A model generated the notes under the pieces. That model saw nothing but the letters and a program-made list of their open reading frames with translations. It did no database searches and had not been told where the DNA came from. DNA of 64,000 nucleotides from Pseudoflavonifractor intestinihominis (GTDB taxonomy: Bacteria > Bacillota > Clostridia > Oscillospirales > Oscillospiraceae): positions 124,001 through 188,000 of the forward strand of contig NZ_JBBMFK010000001.1 in assembly GCF_040096055.1 (NCBI RefSeq), given 5' to 3'. Positions 1 to 8,238 of this stretch are shown here, piece after piece. Position numbers and translations under genes: made by a program. The first letter of the stretch is position 1. Each line of letters begins with the position of its first letter.

Positions 1-216
1 GCCGACTGCCCCGTGGCCTTCCTCAATCTGGACAACGGGGCGGTGGCGGCCCTGGACAAGTGGCACTGGGTGCTCCTCTCCGCTCTGGAGGAGGGGGACC
101 GGGGGACCCTGGTCACCGTTGTGGACAGCGGGAAGACCTTTCCCATCGACCTGAAGCTGTGGTATGACACCGCCCGGGACCTGGGCGGCTTCGTGTGGCT
201 GGAGGAAGTGCATTGA
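1..216 (+). CDS. C-terminal fragment of a C39-like cysteine peptidase-type protein (partial)
   Basis: The frame is open from the first base of the window to a TGA at 214-216, giving 71 residues of a gene that begins upstream. The fragment carries 'DKWHWV' followed after a short loop by 'VTVVDSGK' and ends 'LGGFVWLEEVH'. A His in a W-H-W-V strand followed by a V-V-D-S strand resembles the His and Asp/Asn strands of papain-like C39 domains, which is why I name that fold, but the catalytic Cys would lie outside the window. The stop overlaps the TTG start of the next gene, so the two are probably co-transcribed. The family call is tentative; hypothetical protein is the safe alternative. Confidence 0.5.
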   Translation, partial: ADCPVAFLNLDNGAVAALDKWHWVLLSALEEGDRGTLVTVVDSGKTFPIDLKLWYDTARDLGGFVWLEEVH

Positions 217-512
217 GAGAATTTCTGCTGCGGTTCTGGCCCTGGATCGGGGGCTGGGCCGGTATCATGAGCCTGCTGGACTTCTGCCTGATGGGCTTTG
301 ACAAGCGCCGGGCCCGGCGGGACGGCTGGCGGGTGCGGGAGCGCACCTTTTTTATCGTGGCGCTGCTGGGCGGCGCCCTGGGGGGCGTGATCGGCATGTT
401 CTTCTTCCGCCACAAGACCAGACACTGGTACTTCCGGTACGGTCTGCCCGCCATCCTGATCCTCCAGCTGGTGCTGGTGGCCTGGGGGCTGCTGTCCGGC
501 GGCGCCTCTTGA
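213..512 (+). CDS. DUF1294 family small membrane protein
   Basis: A 99-residue protein with the DUF1294 pattern: an N-terminal hydrophobic helix, the loop 'MGFDKRRARRDGWRVRERT', a Gly-rich second helix 'LLGGALGGVIGM', the conserved 'FRHKTRHWYF', and a final helix. The function of the family is unknown. I start it at TTG 213 rather than the in-frame GTG 195 because GGAGGAA at 201-207 sits six bases upstream and the TTG overlaps the preceding TGA (TTGA), a standard coupled arrangement. A short hairpin with a T run follows the stop at 510-512. Confidence 0.85.
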   Translation: MREFLLRFWPWIGGWAGIMSLLDFCLMGFDKRRARRDGWRVRERTFFIVALLGGALGGVIGMFFFRHKTRHWYFRYGLPAILILQLVLVAWGLLSGGAS

Positions 513-546
513 CGGGCCCGGCCAGGCGTGGGATAATATGCCAGGC

Positions 547-570
547 CAGCCCGGTGAGACGGGCTGTTTT
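547..570 (+). terminator. Rho-independent terminator after the DUF1294 gene
   Basis: CAGCCCG (547-553) pairs with CGGGCTG (560-566) across a six-base loop and is followed by TTTT. A second hairpin (about 580-613, arms ACGCCCGCA/TGCGGGCGT) lies just before the next gene and may be part of its leader. Confidence 0.6.
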
Positions 571-648
571 GCTGTGCAGACGCCCGCAAAAGAGGCACGG
601 CCTCTGCGGGCGTAAAATTTGAAGTGCTTGGTTCCGAGGTGCGGGATT

Positions 649-1827
649 ATGATCGATCTGTTGGTAAAGACCTTTATTAAGGACTGCGGCAACGTGCAGG
701 ACCCCCAGGTGCGGCAGCGGTACGGCACCCTGTCCGGCGCTGTGGGTATTTTTCTCAACCTGCTGCTGTCGGCAGGCAAGATGATCGCCGGCGTGCTCAC
801 CGGCTCCATCGCCATTACGGCGGACGCCTTCAACAACCTGACCGACGCGGGCTCGTCGGTGGTGACCCTGGTGGGCTTCCGCATGGCGGGCAAGCAGGCC
901 GACGACGACCACCCCTTCGGCCACGGGCGCATCGAGTACCTGTCCGGCCTGGCCGTGTCGGTGGTCATCCTGCTGGTGGGCCTGGAGCTGGCCAAGAGCT
1001 CGGTGGAGAAGATCATCCACCCGGAGCCGGTGGACTTCTCCTGGCTGTCCGCGGGCATCCTGGCCGCCGCCATCTGCGTCAAGCTGTGGATGAGCTATTT
1101 CAACCGCAGCCTGTCCCGCCGTATCGGCTCCGCCGCCATGGCTGCCACCGCCACCGACTCCCTCTCCGATGCGGTGGCCACCTCCGCCGTGCTCCTCAGC
1201 AGCCTGATCGGCAAGTTCACCGGCGTGAACATCGACGCCTGGGCGGGCATCCTGGTGGCCGCCTTTATCCTCCGGGCGGGCTGGGGCGCCGCCCAGGACA
1301 CCCTGAACCCCCTCCTGGGCCAGAGCCCCGACCCGGAGCTGGTGCGGGACATTGAAAAGACCGTTCTGGCCCACCCCCAGGTGTTGGGCATCCACGACAT
1401 GATCATCCACGACTACGGCCCCGGCCGGTCCATGATGTCCCTCCACGCTGAGGTGCCCGCCGGGTCGGACATCATGGAGGTCCACGACGAGATCGACGCC
1501 ATCGAGCGGGAGCTGAAGGCCAAATACCATATTGAGGCCAGCATCCACATGGACCCCATCGTCACCGGGGACGCCACCATCAGCAAGGCCCGGCAGATGG
1601 TGCTGGACCTGGTGCGCCAGGTGGACCCGGCCATGACCATTCACGACTTCCGCATGACCAGCGGTCCCCGGCACCGGAACCTGATCTTTGACGTGGTGGT
1701 GCCCTACAGCGTGAAGCGCACCGACGAGGAGGTCCGGCGCGAGATCGAGAAAAAGATCCGCTCCGCCGACCCCAACAGCTTTGCCGTCATCCAGATCGAC
1801 CGGGCCTACACCCAGGAGCCCGACTGA
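649..1827 (+). CDS. Cation diffusion facilitator exporter, MntE-like
   Basis: A 392-residue CDF-family metal/proton antiporter. It has about six hydrophobic helices in the first 210 residues and a cytoplasmic C-terminal metal-sensing domain ('IHDMIIHDYGPG', 'ASIHMDPIV'). The family loop 'DDDHPFGHGRIEYLSG' is present. The transport site in TM2 is N62-x3-D66 (NNLTD) and in TM5 D-x3-D (DSLSD). That is the N-D/D-D set described for manganese-exporting MntE proteins, rather than the H-D/H-D set of zinc exporters, so manganese efflux is the best inference. ATG 649 is chosen because GAGGTG at 636-641 lies seven bases upstream; an in-frame TTG at 619 lacks a Shine-Dalgarno sequence. Confidence 0.88.
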   Translation: MIDLLVKTFIKDCGNVQDPQVRQRYGTLSGAVGIFLNLLLSAGKMIAGVLTGSIAITADAFNNLTDAGSSVVTLVGFRMAGKQADDDHPFGHGRIEYLSGLAVSVVILLVGLELAKSSVEKIIHPEPVDFSWLSAGILAAAICVKLWMSYFNRSLSRRIGSAAMAATATDSLSDAVATSAVLLSSLIGKFTGVNIDAWAGILVAAFILRAGWGAAQDTLNPLLGQSPDPELVRDIEKTVLAHPQVLGIHDMIIHDYGPGRSMMSLHAEVPAGSDIMEVHDEIDAIERELKAKYHIEASIHMDPIVTGDATISKARQMVLDLVRQVDPAMTIHDFRMTSGPRHRNLIFDVVVPYSVKRTDEEVRREIEKKIRSADPNSFAVIQIDRAYTQEPD

Positions 1828-1849
1828 CCCGGCCAGTCTTTACAAAAAA

Positions 1850-1880
1850 TTCACCCCATGGGGTGAAAAATGTCTATAAT
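1850..1880 (+). promoter_or_regulatory. Putative promoter with an 18-bp palindrome upstream of the two-component operon
   Basis: TTCACCCCATGGGGTGAA (1850-1867) is a perfect palindrome. It is followed by TATAAT at 1875-1880, and TTCACC at 1850-1855 could act as a weak -35 with a 19-base spacer. A palindrome across a -35 region is typical of a regulator site; which protein binds is unknown. A second small dyad, ATTACAGTAAT (1884-1894), lies just downstream. Confidence 0.45.
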
Positions 1881-1940
1881 GTTATTACAGTAATCATATG
1901 GCCGGGGCGGGTCCCGGCCGCGGAAGGATGGTGTACGGAA

Positions 1941-2633
1941 ATGGCGCAGAAGGTACTCATCGTGGAGGACGAGGCCAACATTGCCGAGCTGCTCCACCTG
2001 TACCTGGAGAAAGAGGGCTACGAGACCGCTGTGGCGCCGGACGGAGGAAAGGGCGTGGAGCTGTTCCGCTCCTTCCACCCCGACCTGGTGCTGCTGGACA
2101 TCATGCTGCCCGTGATGGACGGCTGGTCCGTGCTCAAGAAGATCCGGGAGAGCGACAAGACCCCTGTCATCATGCTCACGGCCAAGGGCGAGACCGAGGA
2201 CAAAGTCCACGGCCTGGAGGGGGGCGCGGACGACTATGTCGTCAAGCCCTTTGAGATGAAGGAAGTGCTGGCCCGCATCCACGCCGTGCTCCGCCGCTTC
2301 GGCGCGGAGGAGGAGGGGAACGGGGAGAAGAAGCTGACCTTTGACAAGCTGGTCATCAATCTGGACTCCTACGAGTTGCTGGTGGACGGCAAGCGGGTGG
2401 ATACGCCCCCCAAGGAGCTGGAGCTGCTCTACCACCTGGCCGCCTCCCCCAACCGGGTGTTCACCCGCAACCAGCTGCTGGACGAGGTGTGGGGCTTTGA
2501 CTACTTCGGAGACTCCCGCACCGTGGATGTCCACATCAAGCGCCTGCGGGAGAAGCTGGAGGGCGTCAGCGATCAGTGGAGTCTGAAAACTGTATGGGGC
2601 GTGGGCTACAAGTTTGAGGTCGTGAACAGCTGA
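1941..2633 (+). CDS. OmpR-family response regulator
   Basis: A 230-residue two-domain response regulator. The receiver domain (about 1-120) shows the acidic pair in 'VEDEANIAELL', the phosphoacceptor Asp in 'LVLLDIMLPVMDGW', the Thr switch 'PVIMLTAKG' and the Lys in 'DDYVVKPF'. The C-terminal winged helix (about 135-230) has the OmpR/PhoB features 'TPPKELELLYHLA' and 'DSRTVDVHIKRLREKL'. It is followed by a cognate histidine kinase and an HtrA protease, suggesting an envelope-stress role. ATG 1941 opens directly at the conserved 'MAQKVLIVEDE'; the Shine-Dalgarno is weak. A PhoP/WalR-type role cannot be separated from other OmpR roles by sequence alone. Confidence 0.93.
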   Translation: MAQKVLIVEDEANIAELLHLYLEKEGYETAVAPDGGKGVELFRSFHPDLVLLDIMLPVMDGWSVLKKIRESDKTPVIMLTAKGETEDKVHGLEGGADDYVVKPFEMKEVLARIHAVLRRFGAEEEGNGEKKLTFDKLVINLDSYELLVDGKRVDTPPKELELLYHLAASPNRVFTRNQLLDEVWGFDYFGDSRTVDVHIKRLREKLEGVSDQWSLKTVWGVGYKFEVVNS

Positions 2634-2739
2634 GTGTTCCGGCTGACGCCCCGCCCACCCCGCAGAAACCATAGCCTGTACCGGTCCGGAGCCAGACGCG
2701 GCCCGGCGGCAGTGCGCCCTCAGAAAGGAGGAGAACGGC

Positions 2740-4191
2740 ACGAAGAGCCTGTATAAGCGCCAGTTTGCCATTATGGCCGGGATGATCCTCATCTCCTTTG
2801 CCCTGCTGGGCGCTGCATTCATCACCCTTTCCTACCAGTACACGGTCCGGGAAAAACAGGACACCATGGAGAAAAACGCGGCCTATATCGCGGAATTCAC
2901 CGGGTCCTATCTCTCGGAATCCCGTTACTCCACCACCATCTACGACTCTGCCTACCGGCAGTACACCTCCAACCTGGCCCAGCTGGCCGACGCCTACGTG
3001 ATCCTCTGCGAGACCACGCCGGACCGGATCGGCCAGATTGTCTACTCCTCCGACGGCCAGACCGAGGGGGCCTTCATCGGCCAGACCCTGTCCGCCGACA
3101 TGGTCAGCCAGGCGGTGAAGGACGGGGCCTACGGCTCCATGACCACCCTCAACGGCCTGTTCACGGAGAAGCGGTTTGTGGCCGGGTGCCCCATCTACAA
3201 GACCGGCCTGCTGGGCCAGAACGTCCAGACCGGCATGGTCTTTGTGGCGGCGGAGACCGAGAACATCACCGAGATGTGGCGGGCCTTTGCCCAGATCTTT
3301 TTCTTCACCGCCATCGTGGTGCTGTGCATCGCCTTCATCACCACCTCGGTCACCTCCCTGCGGCAGACCAAGCCCCTCAAGGAGATGGCGGAGGCGGCCC
3401 GCAAGTTCGGCCACGGGGAGTTTGAGACCCGCGTGGAGGTGGGCAACCGGAAGGACGAGGTGGGGGAGCTGGCCGAGGCCTTCAACGCCATGGCCGAGTC
3501 CCTGGCCCAGTCGGAGGCCAAGCGCAGCGAGTTCGTGGCCAACGTGTCCCACGAACTCAAGACCCCCATGACCACCATCGCCGGCTTCGCCGACGGCATT
3601 CTGGACGGCACCATTCCCCCGGAGAAGGAACAGGAAGCCCTGCGCACCATCTCCTCCGAGACCAGGCGGCTGTCCCGTCTGGTGCGGCGGATGCTGGACC
3701 TGAGCCGCCTCCAGTCGGCGGAGAACGTGACCGCCCAGGAGCAGTTCGACATCTCCGAGCTGATGGTCCGGGTGCTGCTGAGCCTGGAGACCAAGATCAA
3801 CCAGTCCGGCCTGGACGTGGCCACCAACCTGCCCGAGGAGCCGGTCATGGTGTGGGGCGACCCGGACGGCATCACCCAGGTGTGCTACAACCTGCTGGAC
3901 AACGCCATCAAGTTCTCCCAGGAGAAGGGGGTCATCACCATCTCCATCACCACCAAGGGCGGCAAGGCCCATGTGTCGGTGCGCAACGTGGGGGACACCA
4001 TCCCCGCCGAGGAGCTGCCCCTGCTCTTTGACCGCTTCCACAAGAGTGACAAGTCCCGCAGCGAGGACCGGGACGGCGTGGGCCTGGGGCTGTATATCGT
4101 CAAGACCATTCTCAACAACCACAAGGAAAACATCACCGTCACCAGCGAAAACGGCGTGACGGAGTTCACCTTCACGCTGACGCTGGCGTGA
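2740..4191 (+). CDS. Sensor histidine kinase (HisKA/HATPase), apparent ACG start
   Basis: Membrane sensor kinase paired with the response regulator at 1941. An N-terminal helix is followed by an extracytoplasmic region, a second helix (around 'IFFFTAIVVLCIAFI'), a HAMP domain, the H-box 'FVANVSHELKTPMT', the N-box 'NLLDNAIKFS' and the G-box 'GVGLGLYIVKTIL'. The ribosome-binding site AAAGGAGGAG (2724-2733) sits six bases before codon ACG at 2740. Reading from there gives 'xKSLYKRQFAIMAGMI', the normal positively charged N-terminus of such kinases (483 aa). The first ATG is 2773, more than 40 bases from the Shine-Dalgarno and already inside the membrane helix. Either ACG initiates or an ATG has mutated; translation from 2773 would give 472 aa. 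Confidence 0.85.
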   Translation, partial: TKSLYKRQFAIMAGMILISFALLGAAFITLSYQYTVREKQDTMEKNAAYIAEFTGSYLSESRYSTTIYDSAYRQYTSNLAQLADAYVILCETTPDRIGQIVYSSDGQTEGAFIGQTLSADMVSQAVKDGAYGSMTTLNGLFTEKRFVAGCPIYKTGLLGQNVQTGMVFVAAETENITEMWRAFAQIFFFTAIVVLCIAFITTSVTSLRQTKPLKEMAEAARKFGHGEFETRVEVGNRKDEVGELAEAFNAMAESLAQSEAKRSEFVANVSHELKTPMTTIAGFADGILDGTIPPEKEQEALRTISSETRRLSRLVRRMLDLSRLQSAENVTAQEQFDISELMVRVLLSLETKINQSGLDVATNLPEEPVMVWGDPDGITQVCYNLLDNAIKFSQEKGVITISITTKGGKAHVSVRNVGDTIPAEELPLLFDRFHKSDKSRSEDRDGVGLGLYIVKTILNNHKENITVTSENGVTEFTFTLTLA

Positions 4192-4226
4192 GGGGAGCAG
4201 ATCGAAACCATCCAGGGAGGTCACCT

Positions 4227-5507
4227 ATGCGCACCGATTACTACACCACCGCCCCTGCCGGCGGCGGTCCGGGACGGACCGGCACACCCCGTTACACGGT
4301 CATCCCCTTTGAGGTGCCCCCGCCGGAGGAGAAGAAGCGCCGGGGCAGCCGGAAGGCGCCCTGGATCTTCGCCGTTTTCCTGGTGCTCATCGTGGCGCTG
4401 ACCGGCCTGACCCTGGCCCTGAGCTGGATGCTGGCCCAGAGCGGCGAGAGCGGAGAGACCACGGTGGAGAGCGGCGGCGGCAACTATACCCTCATCCCCA
4501 TCCCCACCGCCTCGGACTCCGCCGGGACCACAGACCTGGAGCGGGCCCCGACCGGCACCGGCGTCACCCTGACCGTGGCGGGACTGCCCGATCAGGTCCT
4601 GACCTACCAGGAGATCTATGACCGGAACATCGCCGCCATTGTCAGTATCCGGGCCTACCAGACCGGCGGCGGCGCCACCGGCACCGGCGTGGTCATGACG
4701 GCGGACGGGTACATCATTACCAATTACCACGTGATCCAGGGCTCCTACCAGGTGGAGGTAGTGCTTCTGGACGACAGCGTCCACCAGGCCCTGCTGGTGG
4801 GCGGCGACCAGACCAACGACCTGGCCGTGCTGAAGATCGACGCCCAGGACCTGACCCCGGCGGAGTTCGGCGACTCCGACCAGCTCCAGGTGGGCGACCC
4901 GGCTCTGGCCATCGGCAACCCCCTGGGGGAGGAGCTGCGGGGCACCATGACCGACGGCATCATCTCCGCCATCAGCCGGGATGTGAACGTGGACGGCAAC
5001 ACCATGACCCTCATCCAGACCACCGCCGCCCTCAACTCGGGCAACTCAGGCGGCGCTCTGCTCAACGACCGGGGCCAGGTGGTGGGCATCACCAACATGA
5101 AGATGACCAGCTACTCCGGCTCGGTGGAGGGCCTGGGCTTTGCCATCCCCACCAGCACCGTCAAGGCCATTGTGGATGAGCTTATCGCCTACGGCCACGT
5201 CCGGGGCTATCCCACCCTGGGCATCCTGGGCTCCACCATGGATGCCCAGCGGGCCGCGGCCAACGGCCTGGTGGAGGGCGTATACGTCCAGAGCGTCACC
5301 GCCGGTTCGGACGCGGAGAAGCAGGGCATGCGCTCCGGCGACGTGATCACGGAGTGCAACGGCCAGACCGTCACCTCCGTGGACGACATCAACGCCATCA
5401 AGGAGGGCTTTCAGGCCGGGGATGTGCTCACCTTCCGGGTATACCGGAACGGGGAGTATCTGGACCTGGAGGTCAGGCTGATGGAGCGGTACGAGCTGGA
5501 CCAGTAA
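4227..5507 (+). CDS. htrA: HtrA/DegP-type serine protease with PDZ domain
   Basis: A 426-residue membrane-anchored trypsin-like protease. A basic, proline-rich cytoplasmic tail precedes one transmembrane helix (about 52-75). A short linker is followed by the catalytic domain with His168 (TNYHVIQ), Asp198 (TNDLAVLKI) and Ser274 (NSGNSGGALL). A C-terminal PDZ domain contains 'MRSGDVITECNGQTV' and 'DVLTFRVYRNGEYLDLEV'. HtrA proteins degrade misfolded exported proteins. Start ATG 4227 has GGGAGG at 4215-4220. It lies 35 bases after the kinase gene and is probably in the same operon, fitting an envelope-quality-control regulon. Confidence 0.95.
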   Translation: MRTDYYTTAPAGGGPGRTGTPRYTVIPFEVPPPEEKKRRGSRKAPWIFAVFLVLIVALTGLTLALSWMLAQSGESGETTVESGGGNYTLIPIPTASDSAGTTDLERAPTGTGVTLTVAGLPDQVLTYQEIYDRNIAAIVSIRAYQTGGGATGTGVVMTADGYIITNYHVIQGSYQVEVVLLDDSVHQALLVGGDQTNDLAVLKIDAQDLTPAEFGDSDQLQVGDPALAIGNPLGEELRGTMTDGIISAISRDVNVDGNTMTLIQTTAALNSGNSGGALLNDRGQVVGITNMKMTSYSGSVEGLGFAIPTSTVKAIVDELIAYGHVRGYPTLGILGSTMDAQRAAANGLVEGVYVQSVTAGSDAEKQGMRSGDVITECNGQTVTSVDDINAIKEGFQAGDVLTFRVYRNGEYLDLEVRLMERYELDQ

Positions 5508-5529
5508 AATTCCCATATCGGGAGGAACC

Positions 5530-6327
5530 ATGAACAAAACGAAACTTCTGACCCGGCTTGCCCGGGACGGGGAGGAGCGGCTGCTCCTGGCCCGCACCAT
5601 GGACAAGCTGGAGCTGGCCGGGCGGCGGAACATCCCCGCCCACACGGCCTTTCTCTCCCCCCAGGAGAGAGCGTCGGTGGAGATGCTCATCAACGCCAGC
5701 GGCCACCCGTCCCACCTGTTCTTCGGGGGCTTTGAGGGGGCGGAGCGGACCATCTGCGTCTTTCTCCCCGACTGGCAGGCCCCGGAGGACTGGCTGGCGG
5801 GGGAGGACTGCCCCATCTCCGCCCTGCGGTGCACCTTCCCTGAGGACGCGGGGCTGACTCACCGGGACTTCCTGGGCTCCATCCTGGGCCTGGGCCTGGA
5901 CCGGGAAAAGGTGGGGGACCTGCTGGTGTCCCCCGGCGTGTGCGACGTGCTGCTGCTCAAGGAGATCGAGGACTTCCTCCTGCTCCACCTGGAGAGCGCC
6001 GGACGCACCCGGCTCAAGGTGGCCCCGGTGGCCCTGTCGGAGCTGACGCCCCCCAAGGTGGAGGTCAAACTGATCCGGGACACGGTGGCCACCCTGCGGC
6101 TGGACGCGGTGGCGGCCTCCGCCTTCTCCCTGCCCCGGTCCAAGGCGGCGGACCTGATCTCCTCCGGCCGGGTGCAGCTCAACCACCGGGAGTGCACCAA
6201 GCCGGACCGGACCGTGGCCCAGGGGGATGTGATCTCCTGCCGGGGCATGGGAAAAGCCGCGGTGAAGACCGTGGGCGGCCTGTCGAAAAAGGGCCGTATC
6301 ATGATAGAATTGGAGCGATATCTCTGA
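5530..6327 (+). CDS. ylmH: YlmH-like S4-domain RNA-binding protein
   Basis: A 265-residue protein with the YlmH layout: an N-terminal mixed domain (about 1-170) and a C-terminal S4 RNA-binding domain (about 180-255; 'FSLPRSKAADLISSGRVQLNHRE' is split here only by the length rule into its 'SRSKAADLI' and 'GRVQLN' core). In Firmicutes YlmH is encoded in the division cluster, and S4 proteins of this type bind ribosomes or stalled 50S-peptidyl-tRNA complexes. Here it lies instead between htrA and a DUF896 gene. ATG 5530 follows GGGAGGA at 5520-5526. The TGA at 6325-6327 overlaps the next ATG by one base, so translation is coupled. Confidence 0.85.
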   Translation: MNKTKLLTRLARDGEERLLLARTMDKLELAGRRNIPAHTAFLSPQERASVEMLINASGHPSHLFFGGFEGAERTICVFLPDWQAPEDWLAGEDCPISALRCTFPEDAGLTHRDFLGSILGLGLDREKVGDLLVSPGVCDVLLLKEIEDFLLLHLESAGRTRLKVAPVALSELTPPKVEVKLIRDTVATLRLDAVAASAFSLPRSKAADLISSGRVQLNHRECTKPDRTVAQGDVISCRGMGKAAVKTVGGLSKKGRIMIELERYL

Positions 6328-6533
6328 TGGAACAGGCAAAGATCGACCGCATCAATGAGCTGGCCAGAAAATCCAGGACACCCGAGGGCCTCACCCCGGA
6401 GGAGATTACCGAGCGTGCAGCCCTCCGGCAGGAGTACGTGGCCGCCTTTCGGAAGAACCTGACGGCCCAGCTGGAGAACACCTACATTGTGGAGCCCGAC
6501 GGCACCAAGCACAAGCTGCCCAAGAAGAAATGA
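6327..6533 (+). CDS. DUF896 family (YnzC-like) small protein
   Basis: A 68-residue cytoplasmic protein with the DUF896 core: 'IDRINELARKSRTPEGLT', then 'EEITERAALRQEYVAAFRKN', and the tail 'VEPDGTKHKLPKKK'. Members are short helical-hairpin proteins with no settled function; Bacillus YnzC is linked to SOS/division genes. The ATG overlaps the ylmH stop (TGATG), so it depends on coupled translation. It is followed at once by a strong bidirectional terminator. Confidence 0.92.
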   Translation: MEQAKIDRINELARKSRTPEGLTPEEITERAALRQEYVAAFRKNLTAQLENTYIVEPDGTKHKLPKKK

Positions 6534-6569
6534 AAAAAGGCGTCTGTCCAACGGACAGACGCCTTTTTT
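6534..6569. terminator. Bidirectional terminator between DUF896 and RNase J genes
   Basis: GGCGTCTGTCC (6539-6549) pairs with GGACAGACGCC (6553-6563) over a three-base loop, flanked by six A's upstream and six T's downstream. It therefore works for both converging genes. Confidence 0.93.
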
Positions 6570-6579
6570 GTTCGCTGTA

Positions 6580-8238
6580 TCACACATCCATGATGACAGG
6601 CAGGATCATGGGATTGCGCTTGGTCTTTTTGTAGAGGAAGGCGGACAGATCGTTCTTGATCTGGGTCTTGATGGCGGACCAGTCCTTGAGGCGCTGGTCC
6701 TGGCACGCCTCGATGGCCTCGGTGGCCACCCGCTTGAGCTCCTCCATCAGGCCCTCGGACTCCTTGACGTACACAAAGCCCCGGGTGATGATGTCCGGGC
6801 CGGAGAGCAGGGCGCCGTCCTCGGCGGACATGGTGGCCACCACCACGATCATGCCGTCTTCGGCCAGGTGCTTCCGGTCCCGCAGGACCACGGCGCCCAC
6901 GTCGCCCACGCCGTAGCCGTCCACGAACACCCGCCCGGCGGGCACGGTGCCGTTGATGCGGGCGCTGGTGCGGGTGAACTCCATCACCTTGCCGATGTCG
7001 CTGATGAGGATGTTGTTGGGGTCCATGCCCATCTCACGGGCCAGCTTGGCGTGGGTCTTGAGCATCCGCTGCTCGCCGTGGACGGGGACGAAGAACTTGG
7101 GCTTGACCAGGGCGTGGATGATCTTCAGGTCGCCCTGGCAGGCGTGGCCGGAGACGTGGAGGGGAGCCTCCCGCTCGTTGACCACCTCGGCGCCCTTGCG
7201 GTAGAGCTCGTTGATGACGCTGCCGATGGCGTTCTCGTTGCCCGGGATGGCGGAGGCCGAGATGATGACCCGGTCGCCGGCCTGGATGTCCACCTGCCGG
7301 TGGGTGGAGAAGGCCATACGGGTCAGGGCGGACATGGTCTCGCCCTGGCTGCCGGTGGTGATGATGCACACCTTGTTCTTGGGCAGGCTCTTGAGGTGGT
7401 TCACGTCCACCAGCACGCCGGCGGGGATGTTCATATACCCCAGCTCGGTGGAGACTTTGATGGCGTTCTCCATGCTGCGGCCGGTGACGGCCACCTTCCG
7501 GCCGTACTTGGCGGCCACCGAGATGATCTGCTGCATCCGGTCCACGTTGGAGGCGAAGGTGGTGACGATGATCCGCTCCTCGCAGCCCCGGAACAGGGCG
7601 TCAAAGGAGGCACCCACGCTCCGCTCGCTCTTGGTGAAGCCGGGGCGCTCCACGTTGGTAGAGTCGGCCAGCAGGGCCAGGACGCCCTCCTTGCCCAGCT
7701 GGCCCAGACGGGTCAGGTCGATCATGCCGCCGGACACGGGGGTGGGGTCGATCTTGAAGTCGCCGGTGTGGACGCACACGCCCACCGGGCACTTGATGGC
7801 AAAGCCGCAGGCGTCGGCGATGGAGTGGTTCACATGGATGAACTCCACCGAGAACTTGCCCGCCTTCACCGTCTCGCCCGCCTCACAGGTGATGAGCTTG
7901 GTCTTGTCCAGCAGGCGGTGTTCCTCCAGCTTCAGCTTCACCAGTCCGGCGGTCATCCGGGTGGCGTAGATGGGGGCCTGCACGTCCCGCAGCAGGTAGG
8001 GGATGGAGCCGATGTGGTCCTCGTGGCCGTGGGTCAGGAAGATGCCCCTGATCTTGTCCTTGTTCTTGATGAGATAGGTGAAGTCGGGGATGACCACGTC
8101 AATGCCGTACATGTCGTCATCGGGGAAGCCCATGCCCACGTCGATGACGATGATATCCCCGCCGTACTCGTAGACGGTGACGTTCTTGCCGATCTCGTTC
8201 AGACCGCCCAGGGAGATAATTTTCAGTTTTTCTGCCAT
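6580..8238 (-). CDS. rnj: Ribonuclease J
   Basis: A 552-residue metallo-beta-lactamase/beta-CASP ribonuclease. The N-terminal lactamase fold carries 'LTHGHEDHIGSIPYLL' (two-Zn HxHxDH motif), then the beta-CASP insert and motif C ('PVHGEQRML'), and the C-terminal RNase J domain. The enzyme combines 5'-3' exonuclease and endonuclease activity in mRNA decay and rRNA maturation. Length matches the family (about 555). The start is ATG 8236-8238 ('MAEKLKIISLGGLNEIG'). The only Shine-Dalgarno, AAGGAG, is about 15 bases upstream, longer than usual. The gene is monocistronic, with the shared terminator downstream. Confidence 0.96.
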   Translation of the reverse strand: MAEKLKIISLGGLNEIGKNVTVYEYGGDIIVIDVGMGFPDDDMYGIDVVIPDFTYLIKNKDKIRGIFLTHGHEDHIGSIPYLLRDVQAPIYATRMTAGLVKLKLEEHRLLDKTKLITCEAGETVKAGKFSVEFIHVNHSIADACGFAIKCPVGVCVHTGDFKIDPTPVSGGMIDLTRLGQLGKEGVLALLADSTNVERPGFTKSERSVGASFDALFRGCEERIIVTTFASNVDRMQQIISVAAKYGRKVAVTGRSMENAIKVSTELGYMNIPAGVLVDVNHLKSLPKNKVCIITTGSQGETMSALTRMAFSTHRQVDIQAGDRVIISASAIPGNENAIGSVINELYRKGAEVVNEREAPLHVSGHACQGDLKIIHALVKPKFFVPVHGEQRMLKTHAKLAREMGMDPNNILISDIGKVMEFTRTSARINGTVPAGRVFVDGYGVGDVGAVVLRDRKHLAEDGMIVVVATMSAEDGALLSGPDIITRGFVYVKESEGLMEELKRVATEAIEACQDQRLKDWSAIKTQIKNDLSAFLYKKTKRNPMILPVIMDV

